Assembly: GCF_025215075.1 (NCBI RefSeq)
Contig: NZ_JAOBTH010000028.1
Coordinates: forward strand, 406,504 to 470,503
DNA length: 64,000 bases
Direction: 5' to 3'
From: Tenacibaculum haliotis
GTDB taxonomy: Bacteria > Bacteroidota > Bacteroidia > Flavobacteriales > Flavobacteriaceae
Both the position numbers and the translations under genes were made by a program. Under the pieces are notes generated by a model. The model saw only the letters and a program-made list of their open reading frames with translations, had not been told where the DNA came from and did not search any database. This document shows, piece after piece, positions 7,707 through 17,267 of the stretch. The stretch's first letter is position 1. Each line of letters starts with the position of its first letter.

Positions 7707-7740
7707 AAAAGTTCTAGTATAATGCTAGAACTTTTTTTTT
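7707..7740 (+). terminator. intrinsic terminator
   Basis: An 11-bp stem (arms 7707-7717 and 7725-7735) runs into nine or more T. It ends the 76-aa gene after a 100-base trailer. Confidence 0.88.
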
Positions 7741-7970
7741 ATTATTTGTTTACTTTTTTCAAAAACGACCATTTCTTTCTTCTAAAAATGGTCATTCTAT
7801 TCCAAAAAAAAAGATCCTACCCCTCTTTACGTGTCATTTCTAATTTATTTCCACAATAAAAAAAATATTTTTTCGACATAAAAAATCACTTACTTTTTTA
7901 TAAATCAAACCTTTAACAAACTCCTTTAAAACCCCAACAAATATCCTCTTAAAAAAAATTAAAAAAACTT

Positions 7971-8000
7971 TTGGCAGATTCAAAAAACATGATATATTTG
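7971..8000 (+). promoter_or_regulatory. promoter of tRNA-Thr
   Basis: TTG at 7971-7973, spacer of 19, TATATTTG at 7993-8000. The same geometry and hexamer precede the tRNA-Val cluster at 50.6 kb. Confidence 0.88.
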
Positions 8001-8021
8001 CATCGCTTTTAAAGGCAACAG

Positions 8022-8095
8022 GCCGATGTAGCTCAGCTGGCTAGAGCAGCTGATTTGTAATCAGCAGGTCGGAGGTTCGAGTCCTCTCATCGGCT
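8022..8095 (+). tRNA. tRNA-Thr (anticodon TGT)
   Basis: A full cloverleaf: acceptor GCCGATG paired with CATCGGC, T-arm GGAGGTTCGAGTCCTC, anticodon stem GCTGA/TCAGC with loop TTTGTAA, giving TGT at 8056-8058. The CCA end is not encoded. It has its own promoter and terminator. Confidence 0.97.
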
Positions 8096-8110
8096 CAATT
8101 AAAAACAAAA

Positions 8111-8138
8111 AGCGCTAACTTAAGTTAGCGCTTTTTTT
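8111..8138 (+). terminator. terminator of tRNA-Thr
   Basis: A perfect 9-bp stem (8111-8119 and 8124-8132) with loop TTAA, followed by seven T. Confidence 0.92.
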
Positions 8139-8153
8139 ATGCACATATTTCAC

Positions 8154-8161
8154 TAAATTTG
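8154..8161 (+). promoter_or_regulatory. candidate -7 element of udk
   Basis: TAAATTTG, 28 bases before the udk ATG. Confidence 0.55.
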
Positions 8162-8189
8162 CTTTAACAATTCACTTTAATAAAACTCA

Positions 8190-8804
8190 ATGAAAAATAT
8201 ATTTGTAATCGGTATTGCTGGCGGAACAGGAAGTGGAAAGACAACCGTAGTAAATCAAATAATCAATGAGCTACCACAAGATGAAGTATGTATTATATCG
8301 CAAGACTCGTATTACAGTCAAACCGATAACCTTAGCTACGAAGAACGCACAAAAATAAATTTTGATCATCCCAGAGCCATCGACTTCGAATTACTCGTTC
8401 ATCATTTAAGCGACTTAAAGAACGGTAAGATTATCGAACAACCTATTTACTCTTTTGTAGCACATAATAGAACGAAAGACACTATAAAAACACACCCCAG
8501 AAAAGTTATTATTGTTGAAGGAATTTTAATCTTTAATAGTAAAGAACTAAGAAATCTTTGTGACATAAAAGTTTTTGTACATGCTGATGCTGATGAACGC
8601 TTAATAAGGCGTGTTCGTAGAGATATAAAAGAAAGAGGTAGAGATATCGATGAAGTTTTAAGCAGATATCAAAGCACCTTAAAACCAATGCATCAACAAT
8701 TTATCGAACCAACAAAAAACTATGCTGATATTATAATTCCTAACGACAGGCACAATACTGTTGCCATAGATATTGTTAGAACCGTAATTAGCGACCGCCT
8801 GTAA
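8190..8804 (+). CDS. udk: uridine kinase
   Basis: 204 residues of the uridine/cytidine kinase family, which phosphorylates uridine and cytidine in pyrimidine salvage. The P-loop GGTGSGKTT is at residues 11-19; SQDSYY (about 38-43), the DHPRAIDF segment and the RRVRRDIKERGR lid region are all present. It is the first gene of udk-divIC-mutA-mutB, an order seen in many flavobacteria, although pyrimidine salvage has no obvious link to the mutase. Confidence 0.96.
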   Translation: MKNIFVIGIAGGTGSGKTTVVNQIINELPQDEVCIISQDSYYSQTDNLSYEERTKINFDHPRAIDFELLVHHLSDLKNGKIIEQPIYSFVAHNRTKDTIKTHPRKVIIVEGILIFNSKELRNLCDIKVFVHADADERLIRRVRRDIKERGRDIDEVLSRYQSTLKPMHQQFIEPTKNYADIIIPNDRHNTVAIDIVRTVISDRL

Positions 8805-8805
8805 C

Positions 8806-9123
8806 ATGAATTTAAAATCAATAAAAAACAAGCCTTCTTTTAAAATAATAACAAACATTTATGTTATTATTTTAACCATATTCGTTGTTTGGATGCTTTT
8901 TTTTGATGAAAATTCTTATCTTACCCATAGAGAGTTCAACAAAGAAATTGAAGAACTAGAAATTTGGATAAATTATCACAAGAATAAAATTAATAAAGAC
9001 AAAGAAACTATAAAAAAACTTCAAGATTCTCTTCAACTAGAACGCTATGCACGTGAAAAATACTTGATGAAGAAAGAAAATGAAGATATTTATATTATCG
9101 AATTTGACACCATACAAAAATAA
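8806..9123 (+). CDS. septum formation initiator family (FtsB/DivIC-like)
   Basis: 105 residues: short basic cytoplasmic tail, one membrane helix (about 15-36), then a coiled coil (about 42-80) with the LERYAREKYLMKKENEDIYII ending typical of DivIC/FtsB split over residues 80-100. In other bacteria these proteins bridge FtsL and FtsQ at the division site. It starts 1 bp after udk and its stop overlaps the mutA start (TAATG), so translation is probably coupled. Confidence 0.9.
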   Translation: MNLKSIKNKPSFKIITNIYVIILTIFVVWMLFFDENSYLTHREFNKEIEELEIWINYHKNKINKDKETIKKLQDSLQLERYAREKYLMKKENEDIYIIEFDTIQK

Positions 9124-10472
9124 TGAGTACTTATTTATTTAATGACTTCAAGGAAATCAGTGCTGCCGAATGGAAACAAAAAATACAGGTAGACCTTAAA
9201 GGTGCTGATTATAACGACACGCTTCTTTGGAAAACTGACGAAGGCATTACAGTGAAACCTTTTTACACAAAAGAAGATCAAACAAAAACAACAATAGCAA
9301 CTCCTAAAAAGGGATTCAATATTTGTCAGTCTATTTATGTTGAAGACGAGAAAAAAGCAAATTATTTTGCAATCGATTCTTTAAAAAGAGGCGCAAAATC
9401 TATAGAGTTTAAAGCAAAAACTAAATTTGATTACAAAACATTACTTCAAGATTTAGATCTTAAAAACACCGTTCTTTATTTTAAAGTAAAGTTTTTAGAC
9501 GCTAAATTCATTATTGAATTATCAAATTATATAGCTTCAGATAATTGTTATTTTAATATTGATATTATTGGCAATTTAGCAAGTACCGGTAACTGGTTTA
9601 CGAACTTAAATAATGATCACAAAGAATTCGAAAAAATCATAAATAATGTTCCGAATGCTATTTGTATTAATGCTACTACCTATCAAAATGCTGGAGCAAA
9701 TAATACACAACAACTTGCCTACGCACTTGCGCACGCAAATGAATATTTAAATCACTTCGGAAGTAAAATAGCAAATAACATACATTTTAATTTTTCTGTA
9801 GGCAGTAACTATTTCTTTGAAATAGCAAAACTAAGAGCTTTTAGAATTTTATGGGCATCACTTTTAAAAGAGTACGCTATTAAAAACAATACAACGCATT
9901 TATTTACACAACCTAGCTTACGCAACAAAACATTGTATGATTATAATGTAAACATGCTTCGTACTACATCAGAATGTATGAGTGCTATTTTAGGTGGAGC
10001 TGACACGGTTTGTAATATTTCTTACGATGATATTTTTCATCATTCGAATGAATTTGGTGAGCGCATTTCTAGAAATCAGTTATTGATTTTACAACAAGAA
10101 AGCGAACTTTCAGATGCTCAGAATTTTGCAGACGGTGCTTATTATATTGAAGCTATCACACAACAATTGGCGCATAATTCTTTAGAAGTATTTAAAACTA
10201 TCGAAAAAGGTGGTGGTTTTCTAAAGCAACTTAAAGAAGGAATCATACAGCGAAAAATTAAAGATGCTGCTGAGAAAGAACAAACAAAGTTCGATACTGG
10301 TAAATTAGTTTTATTGGGAACTAATAAAATTCAGAACGACAACGATAAAATGAAGAATGATTTGGAGCTTTTTCCGTTTATGAAAATCAGAAACGAAAAG
10401 ACACTCATCCAGCCGATTATTCAAAAACGATTAGCTGAAAAGCTAGAACAAGAACGTTTACAAGATGAGTAG
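9123..10472 (+). CDS. mutA: methylmalonyl-CoA mutase small subunit
   Basis: The non-catalytic subunit of the heterodimeric B12-dependent mutase that interconverts methylmalonyl-CoA and succinyl-CoA. The 449 residues cover the TIM-barrel part (residues about 20-410, e.g. [44 protein letters not shown]) but not the C-terminal cobalamin-fold domain found in longer small subunits such as those of Propionibacterium (about 640). It overlaps the stop of divIC by one base and mutB by eight bases, so it is in the same operon. Confidence 0.93.
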   Translation: MSTYLFNDFKEISAAEWKQKIQVDLKGADYNDTLLWKTDEGITVKPFYTKEDQTKTTIATPKKGFNICQSIYVEDEKKANYFAIDSLKRGAKSIEFKAKTKFDYKTLLQDLDLKNTVLYFKVKFLDAKFIIELSNYIASDNCYFNIDIIGNLASTGNWFTNLNNDHKEFEKIINNVPNAICINATTYQNAGANNTQQLAYALAHANEYLNHFGSKIANNIHFNFSVGSNYFFEIAKLRAFRILWASLLKEYAIKNNTTHLFTQPSLRNKTLYDYNVNMLRTTSECMSAILGGADTVCNISYDDIFHHSNEFGERISRNQLLILQQESELSDAQNFADGAYYIEAITQQLAHNSLEVFKTIEKGGGFLKQLKEGIIQRKIKDAAEKEQTKFDTGKLVLLGTNKIQNDNDKMKNDLELFPFMKIRNEKTLIQPIIQKRLAEKLEQERLQDE

Positions 10473-12528
10473 AAAAAACGTATCAAACATACAATTAGAC
10501 CAAAGTCAAAAATCACAAGTTGAAAGCAAACAACATGAAGATTTCGTTGCTGGTATTGCTCCGAATTTACGCGGCCCTTACTCCACAATGTATGTTCGAA
10601 GACCTTGGACTATTCGTCAATACGCCGGATTTTCAACTGCTGAAGAAAGTAATGCTTTTTACAGAAGAAACTTAGCAGCCGGGCAAAAAGGACTTTCTGT
10701 TGCTTTTGATTTAGCAACACACCGTGGTTACGATTCAGATCATGAACGCGTACAGGGTGATGTAGGTAAAGCAGGTGTAGCAATCGATTCGGTTGAAGAC
10801 ATGAAAATCTTATTCGACCAAATACCGTTAGATAAAATGTCGGTTTCAATGACTATGAACGGAGCCGTTTTACCAATTCTTGCCTTTTATATTGTTGCTG
10901 CCGAAGAACAAGGTGTTGCGCCGGAGTTGTTATCAGGAACCATTCAAAACGATATTTTAAAAGAATTTATGGTGCGTAATACGTACATTTACCCACCTAC
11001 TCCATCAATGAAAATCATTGCTGATATTTTTAAATATACTTCGGATTTTATGCCGAAATATAACTCAATTTCTATTTCTGGTTACCACATGCAAGAAGCA
11101 GGTGCAACTGCCGAAATTGAACTAGCATACACTTTGGCTGATGGATTAGATTACATTAAAAAAGGATTAGAATCAGGAATGGACATTGATACATTTGCGC
11201 CGAGATTATCTTTTTTCTGGGCAATAGGAATGAATCATTTTGTAGAAATTGCCAAAATGCGAGCAGCCAGAATGTTGTGGGCTAAAATCGTAAAACAATT
11301 CAATCCTAAAAATCCAAAATCTTTAGCTTTACGAACACACTGTCAAACAAGCGGATGGTCTTTAACAGAGCAAGATCCTTTTAACAATGTAGCTCGAACA
11401 ACTATTGAAGCCATGGCTGCTGCTTTTGGAGGCACACAAAGCTTACACACAAACGCCTTAGATGAAGCAATTGCTTTACCTACAGATTTTTCTGCACGAA
11501 TTGCACGTAACACACAAATATATTTACAAGAAGAAACCCATATTACAAAAACTGTTGACCCTTGGGCAGGAAGCTATCACGTAGAACAACTAACTGAAGA
11601 TATTACCAACAAAGCTTGGGAATTAATTATAGAAGTTGAGGAATTAGGCGGAATGACAAAAGCCATTGAAAAAGGAATTCCGAAAATGCGAATTGAAGAA
11701 GCTGCTGCTAAAAAACAAGCAAAGATAGATAGCGGACAGGATGTAATTGTAGGTGTAAATAAATACCAACTGAAACAAGAAGATCCTTTACATATTTTAG
11801 AAGTTGATAATGAAGCAGTACGTTTGTCGCAAATTGAAAGACTTAATGACATCAAATCAAAAAGAAATAACGTTGCCGTTCAGCAATCTTTAAACCATTT
11901 AACTGAATGTGCCAAATCCAATAAAGGAAACTTATTAGACTTAGCGGTAAAAGCTGCTAAAAACAGAGCTACTTTAGGTGAGATTTCTGACGCTTTAGAA
12001 AGTGTTTTTGGGCGTCATAAAGCAGTTCATAAAACAATTTCGGGCGTGTATAGTAAAGAAATAAAAGACGATCAGTTATTTAAAAAAGCAATTGAATTTG
12101 CTGATAAATTTTCGGAACTAGAAGGACGAAGACCAAGAATAATGATTGCCAAACTAGGCCAAGATGGTCATGATCGTGGCGCAAAAGTAGTTGCCACCGG
12201 TTATGCCGATTTAGGTTTTGATGTAGATATTGGCCCTTTATTTCAAACTCCGCAAGAAGCAACCAAGCAAGCTATTGAAAACGATGTTCATATTTTAGGA
12301 ATTTCATCATTAGCGGCAGGTCATAAAACATTAGTTCCTCAAGTAATTGCTGAGTTAAAAAAATATGGACGTGAAGATATTATGGTAATTGTTGGCGGAG
12401 TAATCCCTGCACAAGATTATCAATACTTATTTGACGCAGGCGCTGTAGGTGTTTTTGGTCCTGGAACCAAAATTGCACAAGCTGCTATTGACATGTTAAC
12501 TATTTTAATTGATAGTATAGAAGAATAA
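10465..12528 (+). CDS. mutB: methylmalonyl-CoA mutase large subunit
   Basis: The catalytic subunit. The N-terminal barrel has [20 protein letters not shown] and later the [19 protein letters not shown] segment with the substrate-binding His; the C-terminal B12 domain (about 555-687) has DGHDRG at 567-572, whose His569 is the lower cobalt ligand, followed by the GxVIP region. At 687 residues it is close to the family's usual length of 710-730. The reaction belongs to propionate and branched-chain or odd-chain degradation, or runs backward to propionyl-CoA. An adenosylcobalamin supply is required. Confidence 0.97.
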   Translation: MSRKNVSNIQLDQSQKSQVESKQHEDFVAGIAPNLRGPYSTMYVRRPWTIRQYAGFSTAEESNAFYRRNLAAGQKGLSVAFDLATHRGYDSDHERVQGDVGKAGVAIDSVEDMKILFDQIPLDKMSVSMTMNGAVLPILAFYIVAAEEQGVAPELLSGTIQNDILKEFMVRNTYIYPPTPSMKIIADIFKYTSDFMPKYNSISISGYHMQEAGATAEIELAYTLADGLDYIKKGLESGMDIDTFAPRLSFFWAIGMNHFVEIAKMRAARMLWAKIVKQFNPKNPKSLALRTHCQTSGWSLTEQDPFNNVARTTIEAMAAAFGGTQSLHTNALDEAIALPTDFSARIARNTQIYLQEETHITKTVDPWAGSYHVEQLTEDITNKAWELIIEVEELGGMTKAIEKGIPKMRIEEAAAKKQAKIDSGQDVIVGVNKYQLKQEDPLHILEVDNEAVRLSQIERLNDIKSKRNNVAVQQSLNHLTECAKSNKGNLLDLAVKAAKNRATLGEISDALESVFGRHKAVHKTISGVYSKEIKDDQLFKKAIEFADKFSELEGRRPRIMIAKLGQDGHDRGAKVVATGYADLGFDVDIGPLFQTPQEATKQAIENDVHILGISSLAAGHKTLVPQVIAELKKYGREDIMVIVGGVIPAQDYQYLFDAGAVGVFGPGTKIAQAAIDMLTILIDSIEE

Positions 12529-12532
12529 AACT

Positions 12533-13411
12533 ATGAAAATAAAATTCATCGATAGAAAATCTGGCAATTTAATCACCGAAACTCCGCCTGGTGAAGTTTT
12601 CTTAAAACTACTTTACAATAATCCGTTCGGGAAAATGGCTGTTTTACCCGTTGCCAAGCGCAAGTTTTTATCTGCTTGGTACGGTAAAAAGATGAACAAA
12701 CCTTCTTCTGTAAAAAAAATTAAAGGTTTTGTTAAACAACTAGACATCAATATTGATGAAGCTGAAAAAACAGTTTCAGAATTCACTTCGTTTAACGATT
12801 TCTTTTATAGAACACTAAAACCAAGCGCTCGCCCTATTGAAAACGGATTTGTTTCACCTGGTGACGGAAAAATGTTAGCCTTCGAAAACATTGCAGACAT
12901 TCATGATTTTTTTATAAAAGGACGAAAATTCACCTTAAAAGAATTTTTAGGAAATGATAAATTAGCGGAAAAGCACAAAAACTCATCACTAATTATTTTA
13001 CGGTTAGCACCAAACGATTATCATCGTTATCATTTTCCATATAGCGGAACTCCTTCAGAAATGATAAAAATAAAAGGAGATTATTTTTCAGTTTCACCGT
13101 ACGCCTTAGCATCAAATTTTACCAAAGTTTTTTGCGAAAACAAACGTGAGTACTGCATTTTATCATCCGAAGAAAAAGGAGAAATCATCGTAGCTCCTGT
13201 TGGTGCAACAATGGTAGGTACCATTATTGAAACCTACAACGCTAATCAATCCGTAAAAAAAGGAGATGAAATGGGTTATTTTTCTTTTGGAGGATCTACA
13301 ATTGTACTACTTGTTGATAAAGATAAATTAACAATTGATGCTGACATTATAAAAAACACTAAAAACCGTATTGAAACCTTTGTTAAAATGGGTGAAAAAA
13401 TAGGATTATAA
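12533..13411 (+). CDS. psd: phosphatidylserine decarboxylase
   Basis: It makes phosphatidylethanolamine. The 292 residues contain SPGDGKM (catalytic Asp, about residue 109), HRYHFP (His, about 162-167) and GGST at 253-256, the self-cleavage site where Ser255 becomes the pyruvoyl group; GGST is a variant of the usual LGST. The gene starts 4 bp after mutB, so it may be co-transcribed with it. The N-terminal extension (about 70 residues) is like the longer psd form that is membrane-associated. Confidence 0.94.
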   Translation: MKIKFIDRKSGNLITETPPGEVFLKLLYNNPFGKMAVLPVAKRKFLSAWYGKKMNKPSSVKKIKGFVKQLDINIDEAEKTVSEFTSFNDFFYRTLKPSARPIENGFVSPGDGKMLAFENIADIHDFFIKGRKFTLKEFLGNDKLAEKHKNSSLIILRLAPNDYHRYHFPYSGTPSEMIKIKGDYFSVSPYALASNFTKVFCENKREYCILSSEEKGEIIVAPVGATMVGTIIETYNANQSVKKGDEMGYFSFGGSTIVLLVDKDKLTIDADIIKNTKNRIETFVKMGEKIGL

Positions 13412-13481
13412 ATCATTCAATTTTAACGTTTACTTTCTTTAAAAATCGCTTAAATCACAGAATTATTAGCGCATTAATCCG

Positions 13482-13489
13482 TAAATTTG
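13482..13489 (+). promoter_or_regulatory. -7 element of the ResB-CcsA fusion gene
   Basis: TAAATTTG followed by CG, 28 bases before the ATG at 13518. Confidence 0.6.
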
Positions 13490-13517
13490 CGAAGTTTTAC
13501 ACTTAGCTGATTTACAG

Positions 13518-16500
13518 ATGAAAAAAATATTAGATATTCTTTACTCTACCCGTTTAACTGCAGTACTATTTTTCGTATTTGCCATCGCTATGGGAGTAGC
13601 CACTTTTATAGAAAATGATTTTGGAACACAAACCTCTAAAGCGCTAGTTTATAACACTTGGTGGTTTGAATTGATTATGGGATTTTTTGTAATCAATTTT
13701 TTTGGAAACATTTTCAGATACCGTTTATACAGAAAAGAAAAGTGGGGGGTTTTACTTTTCCACGCTTCTTTTTTATTGATTTTAATTGGTGCGGGGGTTA
13801 CTCGTTACATAAGCCATGAAGGAATTATGATTATTGATGAAGGAGAAACGACAAACACTTTTTTTTCTGACATCAATTACTTAAATGTTGTTGTTGATAA
13901 TAACGAGTTTCAAAAAGAAACCAACAACAAACTACTTCTTTCTGCTTGGGGAAGTAATTCTGCTAAATTTACAGAAATTTTTCAACCTAAAAAAGATGGA
14001 AAGCAACACGAAATAACATTTAACTTGGTTGATTATATTCCGTGGTCTGAAAAGAAACTTGTTTTAGATGAAAACGGTGTTGAACATTTATTTTTAGTAG
14101 AAAGTTCTAGCGGAAGCAGACACGAACATTATATAAAAAGAGGAACCACTCAAAATATTCATAACATACTTGTTAGTTTCGATGTGCCTGAAAACAATGC
14201 TTCTGTTAATTTTTATTACGAAGGAGATAATTTAAAAATGGTCTCTAAAAATAATGGTGATTGGCTTAGAATGGCTGATCAAAAAAAAGGTCAGATTGTT
14301 AAAGATAGCGCACAACACTTTCAGTTCTTAACACTACATACCATAAAAGGATTGCAGTTTGTAATTCCGAAATCTCCTGAAAAAGGGATTATGAAAACGC
14401 TTGCTGGAGAAAAAGACAATAAAAAATATGATACTGTTATTTTTGACATCACTGCAAACGATGAAACCGAAAGAGTAGAATTTTATGGAGGTCAATTTAA
14501 TGTTGACAATGTTGAAGAATTTAGCCTTGGCGATTTAAACTTTAGGGCTTGGTATGGTGCTAAAAAACGATACACGCCTTTTAAAGTGAAGTTAAATGAC
14601 TTTCAATTAGAAAAATATCCTGGTTCAGAAAGTGCTGCTGCCTACGCAAGTGAAATTACGGTTATAGCTGAAGAAGAAACTTTTGATTTTAGAATTTTTA
14701 TGAATAATATTTTAGATTACAAAGGGTATAAATTATTTCAATCTAGTTATAAAATTGATGGTGAACATGAACAAACACATTTATCTGTAAATCATGATTT
14801 CGTTGGTACTTGGATTACCTACATTGGATATTTCTTATTATTTTTCGGGTTAATCTGTATACTATTTATTAAAAACACACGCTTTGACGACTTAAAAAAA
14901 TCATTAGAAAAAGTAAAAGTTAAAAAAGCAGGCTTATCTGTAATTCTATTATTGTTTTCACTTGGTGCTTTTAGTCAACATAATGCGCCACACAAACCAA
15001 AACAACTTTCAGAAGTACAAATAGACTCTATTTTAACGAGTAACAAAGCGAGCCTTGAACATACCACCAAATTCAGCTCATTAGTAATACAAGATGTTGG
15101 TGGTAGAATGAAGCCAGCCCACACTTTAGCTTCTGAACTGGTTAGAAAAGTAGCACATACCAATAACTTTAAAGGAATGAACCCGACACAAGTGTTGCTT
15201 TCTATTACTGAAATGCCGATGCTTTGGCTGAATGTTCCTTTTGTTTATTTAGAAAAAGGAAATACACAAATAAGAGAACTTTTGGGTGTAGCTAAAGATG
15301 CTAAATATGCTAGATTTATTGACTTTTACGACACTAAAGGAACTTCTAAAATAGGAAAATTAGTTACTGAGGCGCAAAAGAAAAATGTAAAAAACAAGTT
15401 TGAAACTGACCTTGTTAAAGTAGAACAAAGAGTTTGGTTATTATCACAAACTTTAGGTGGCGGTATGTTACGTATTTACCCAATACCGAATGATGACAAT
15501 AATAAATGGGTGTCGCAACCAGAAACTTTAAATGCTGGTTTTAAAGGAACCGACTCGGTTTTTGTTCGTCAATCACTACCTGTTTACATGCAACTTTTAC
15601 AAGTTTCAAGAAAATCGGGAGACTATACCGAAACAAATAAAGTTTTAGGTGGAATTAAAAAATTTCAGCAAAAATTCGGAAAAGAAGTATATCCATCAGA
15701 AGATAAAATTGAATTAGAGATTGCCTATAATCAATTCGATGTTTTTAATCGTTTGATTAAGTACTTCGGATTATCTAGTGTGCTTTTAATTATCTTTTTG
15801 ATTACTCAAATTTTTTCAACTAAAAAATGGATAAATTCTGTAGTTAAAGTATTAATCGCTGTTATTATTGCTTTCTTTATTTTACATACTTTAGGATTGC
15901 TTTCTAGATGGTACATTAGCGGAAATGCTCCTTGGAGTAATGCATACGAGTCTATCGTATTTGTTGCTTGGGCAACCATGTTATTTGGATTGATACTTGG
16001 AAGAAAATCAACCTTAACAATTGCTGCGGCTACTTTTATAACTGCTATTACTTTGTTTTTTGCAAGTCAGAATTGGTTAGATCCAGAGATTGCAAATCTT
16101 CAACCTGTATTAAACTCTTGGTGGTTAAAAGTACATGTATCAATTATTGTAGCTAGTTACGGACCTTTTTCTTTAGGTATGATTTTAGGAATATTTAGTT
16201 TATTCTTAATGATTTTTACCAATGCAAAAAATAAGAAGAAAATAGATCTTCATATAAAAGAATTAACAATCATCAACGAAATGTCTATAACTGTTGGATT
16301 GGTGATGTTAACCATTGGTACTTTTTTAGGTGGAATGTGGGCGAACGAAAGCTGGGGACGTTATTGGGGATGGGATCCAAAAGAAACTTGGGCGTTGATC
16401 TCAATCATGGTATATGCGTTTGTTTTACACATGCGTTTAATTCCTGGATTAAGAGGTAGATATACTTTTAATTTATGGACGGTTATCGCTTTTGCATCAA

Positions 16501-16664
16501 TAATGATGACTTACTTTGGTGTGAATTTCTATTTATCAGGTTTACATTCATATGCCAGTGGTGACAAGGTAATTACACCTACCTCAGTTTATTACTCTAT
16601 TACTTTTGTTTTTATCCTTGGTTTATTCGCTTGGCTTAAATATAAAAAGTTTTATAAAAAATAA
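13518..16664 (+). CDS. ccsA: cytochrome c biogenesis fusion ResB-CcsA
   Basis: A 1048-residue System II cytochrome c synthase in which ResB/CcsB and CcsA are joined. The N-terminal ResB part has membrane helices at about 9-30, 48-65, 75-95 and 435-452 around a large periplasmic domain. A second periplasmic domain follows (about 480-750), then the CcsA part with multiple helices and the haem-handling WGRYWGWDPKETW motif (about 945-957). The fusion exports and attaches haem to apocytochromes c. Full-length fusions of this size are usual in flavobacteria. It follows its own promoter-like element. Confidence 0.95.
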   Translation: MKKILDILYSTRLTAVLFFVFAIAMGVATFIENDFGTQTSKALVYNTWWFELIMGFFVINFFGNIFRYRLYRKEKWGVLLFHASFLLILIGAGVTRYISHEGIMIIDEGETTNTFFSDINYLNVVVDNNEFQKETNNKLLLSAWGSNSAKFTEIFQPKKDGKQHEITFNLVDYIPWSEKKLVLDENGVEHLFLVESSSGSRHEHYIKRGTTQNIHNILVSFDVPENNASVNFYYEGDNLKMVSKNNGDWLRMADQKKGQIVKDSAQHFQFLTLHTIKGLQFVIPKSPEKGIMKTLAGEKDNKKYDTVIFDITANDETERVEFYGGQFNVDNVEEFSLGDLNFRAWYGAKKRYTPFKVKLNDFQLEKYPGSESAAAYASEITVIAEEETFDFRIFMNNILDYKGYKLFQSSYKIDGEHEQTHLSVNHDFVGTWITYIGYFLLFFGLICILFIKNTRFDDLKKSLEKVKVKKAGLSVILLLFSLGAFSQHNAPHKPKQLSEVQIDSILTSNKASLEHTTKFSSLVIQDVGGRMKPAHTLASELVRKVAHTNNFKGMNPTQVLLSITEMPMLWLNVPFVYLEKGNTQIRELLGVAKDAKYARFIDFYDTKGTSKIGKLVTEAQKKNVKNKFETDLVKVEQRVWLLSQTLGGGMLRIYPIPNDDNNKWVSQPETLNAGFKGTDSVFVRQSLPVYMQLLQVSRKSGDYTETNKVLGGIKKFQQKFGKEVYPSEDKIELEIAYNQFDVFNRLIKYFGLSSVLLIIFLITQIFSTKKWINSVVKVLIAVIIAFFILHTLGLLSRWYISGNAPWSNAYESIVFVAWATMLFGLILGRKSTLTIAAATFITAITLFFASQNWLDPEIANLQPVLNSWWLKVHVSIIVASYGPFSLGMILGIFSLFLMIFTNAKNKKKIDLHIKELTIINEMSITVGLVMLTIGTFLGGMWANESWGRYWGWDPKETWALISIMVYAFVLHMRLIPGLRGRYTFNLWTVIAFASIMMTYFGVNFYLSGLHSYASGDKVITPTSVYYSITFVFILGLFAWLKYKKFYKK

Positions 16665-16721
16665 ACACCTTATTATTTTAACATAAAAAATGTACTTTTA
16701 CACGTTTATAAAAAGAAAAAC

Positions 16722-17237
16722 ATGTTCAATAAAAATATAAAATTAGGATTTGCAGGATTGATAACTTTATGGGCTATTTACGAGTTTGCTCAAGTTCATA
16801 TAATGAATGGAATTTCGATACTTTTACTAGCAGGTATTTTCGTTTTCTTTTATTTTAAAAACGAATTTATACTACTTGCCTTCATGCAACTACGTAAACA
16901 GAATTTTGACGGCGCTAAAAAATGGTTAGATTACATTAAAAACCCATCTACCGCGTTAATTCAAAAACAAGAAGGTTACTATAATTATTTACATGGGATT
17001 ATGTTAAGTCAAACCAACATAACACAAGCAGAAAAATTTTTAAAAAAGGCTGTTAAGTTAGGTTTAGGTATGGATCATGATTTAGCAATGGCAAAATTAC
17101 AATTAGCAGGAATAGCAATGACGAAACGCAGAAAGCGTGAAGCTACTAATTTAATGACAGAGGCTAAAAAATTAGATAAGCACGGCATGTTAAAAGAACA
17201 AATGCAAATGATGAAACAACAAATGAAAAAAATATAA
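16722..17237 (+). CDS. membrane protein with TPR-like helices
   Basis: 171 residues: two membrane helices near the N-terminus (about 8-24 and 29-46), resembling DUF2892-type inserts, then a soluble helical region (about 55-150) with TPR-like spacing (LHGIMLSQTNITQAEKFLKK, then LAMAKLQLAGIAMTKRRKRE). The C-terminus is Met/Gln/Lys-rich (EQMQMMKQQMKKI). Its position 57 bp after the CcsA fusion suggests a common transcript. Function unknown; a scaffold role in the membrane is only a guess. Confidence 0.75.
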   Translation: MFNKNIKLGFAGLITLWAIYEFAQVHIMNGISILLLAGIFVFFYFKNEFILLAFMQLRKQNFDGAKKWLDYIKNPSTALIQKQEGYYNYLHGIMLSQTNITQAEKFLKKAVKLGLGMDHDLAMAKLQLAGIAMTKRRKREATNLMTEAKKLDKHGMLKEQMQMMKQQMKKI

Positions 17238-17267
17238 TTTTTATTTCGTACTATAAATAAACAATTA

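Larger units (their letters stand above)
7609..8021. other. 413-bp non-coding region
   Basis: Contains the terminator at 7707-7740, a weaker 8-bp inverted repeat (7767-7774 with 7786-7793) and, at the end, the tRNA-Thr promoter. The frame open at 7629-7859 is low complexity and spans the terminator, so I do not call it. Confidence 0.65.

Noticed and set aside
7629..7859. Phe/Leu-rich 76-residue open frame
   Set aside because: Low complexity and runs across a clear intrinsic terminator, with no promoter or start context.
8190..12528. udk-divIC-mutA-mutB as a functional unit
   Set aside because: The order is widespread in the group and the genes have no known shared pathway; close packing alone is not enough.
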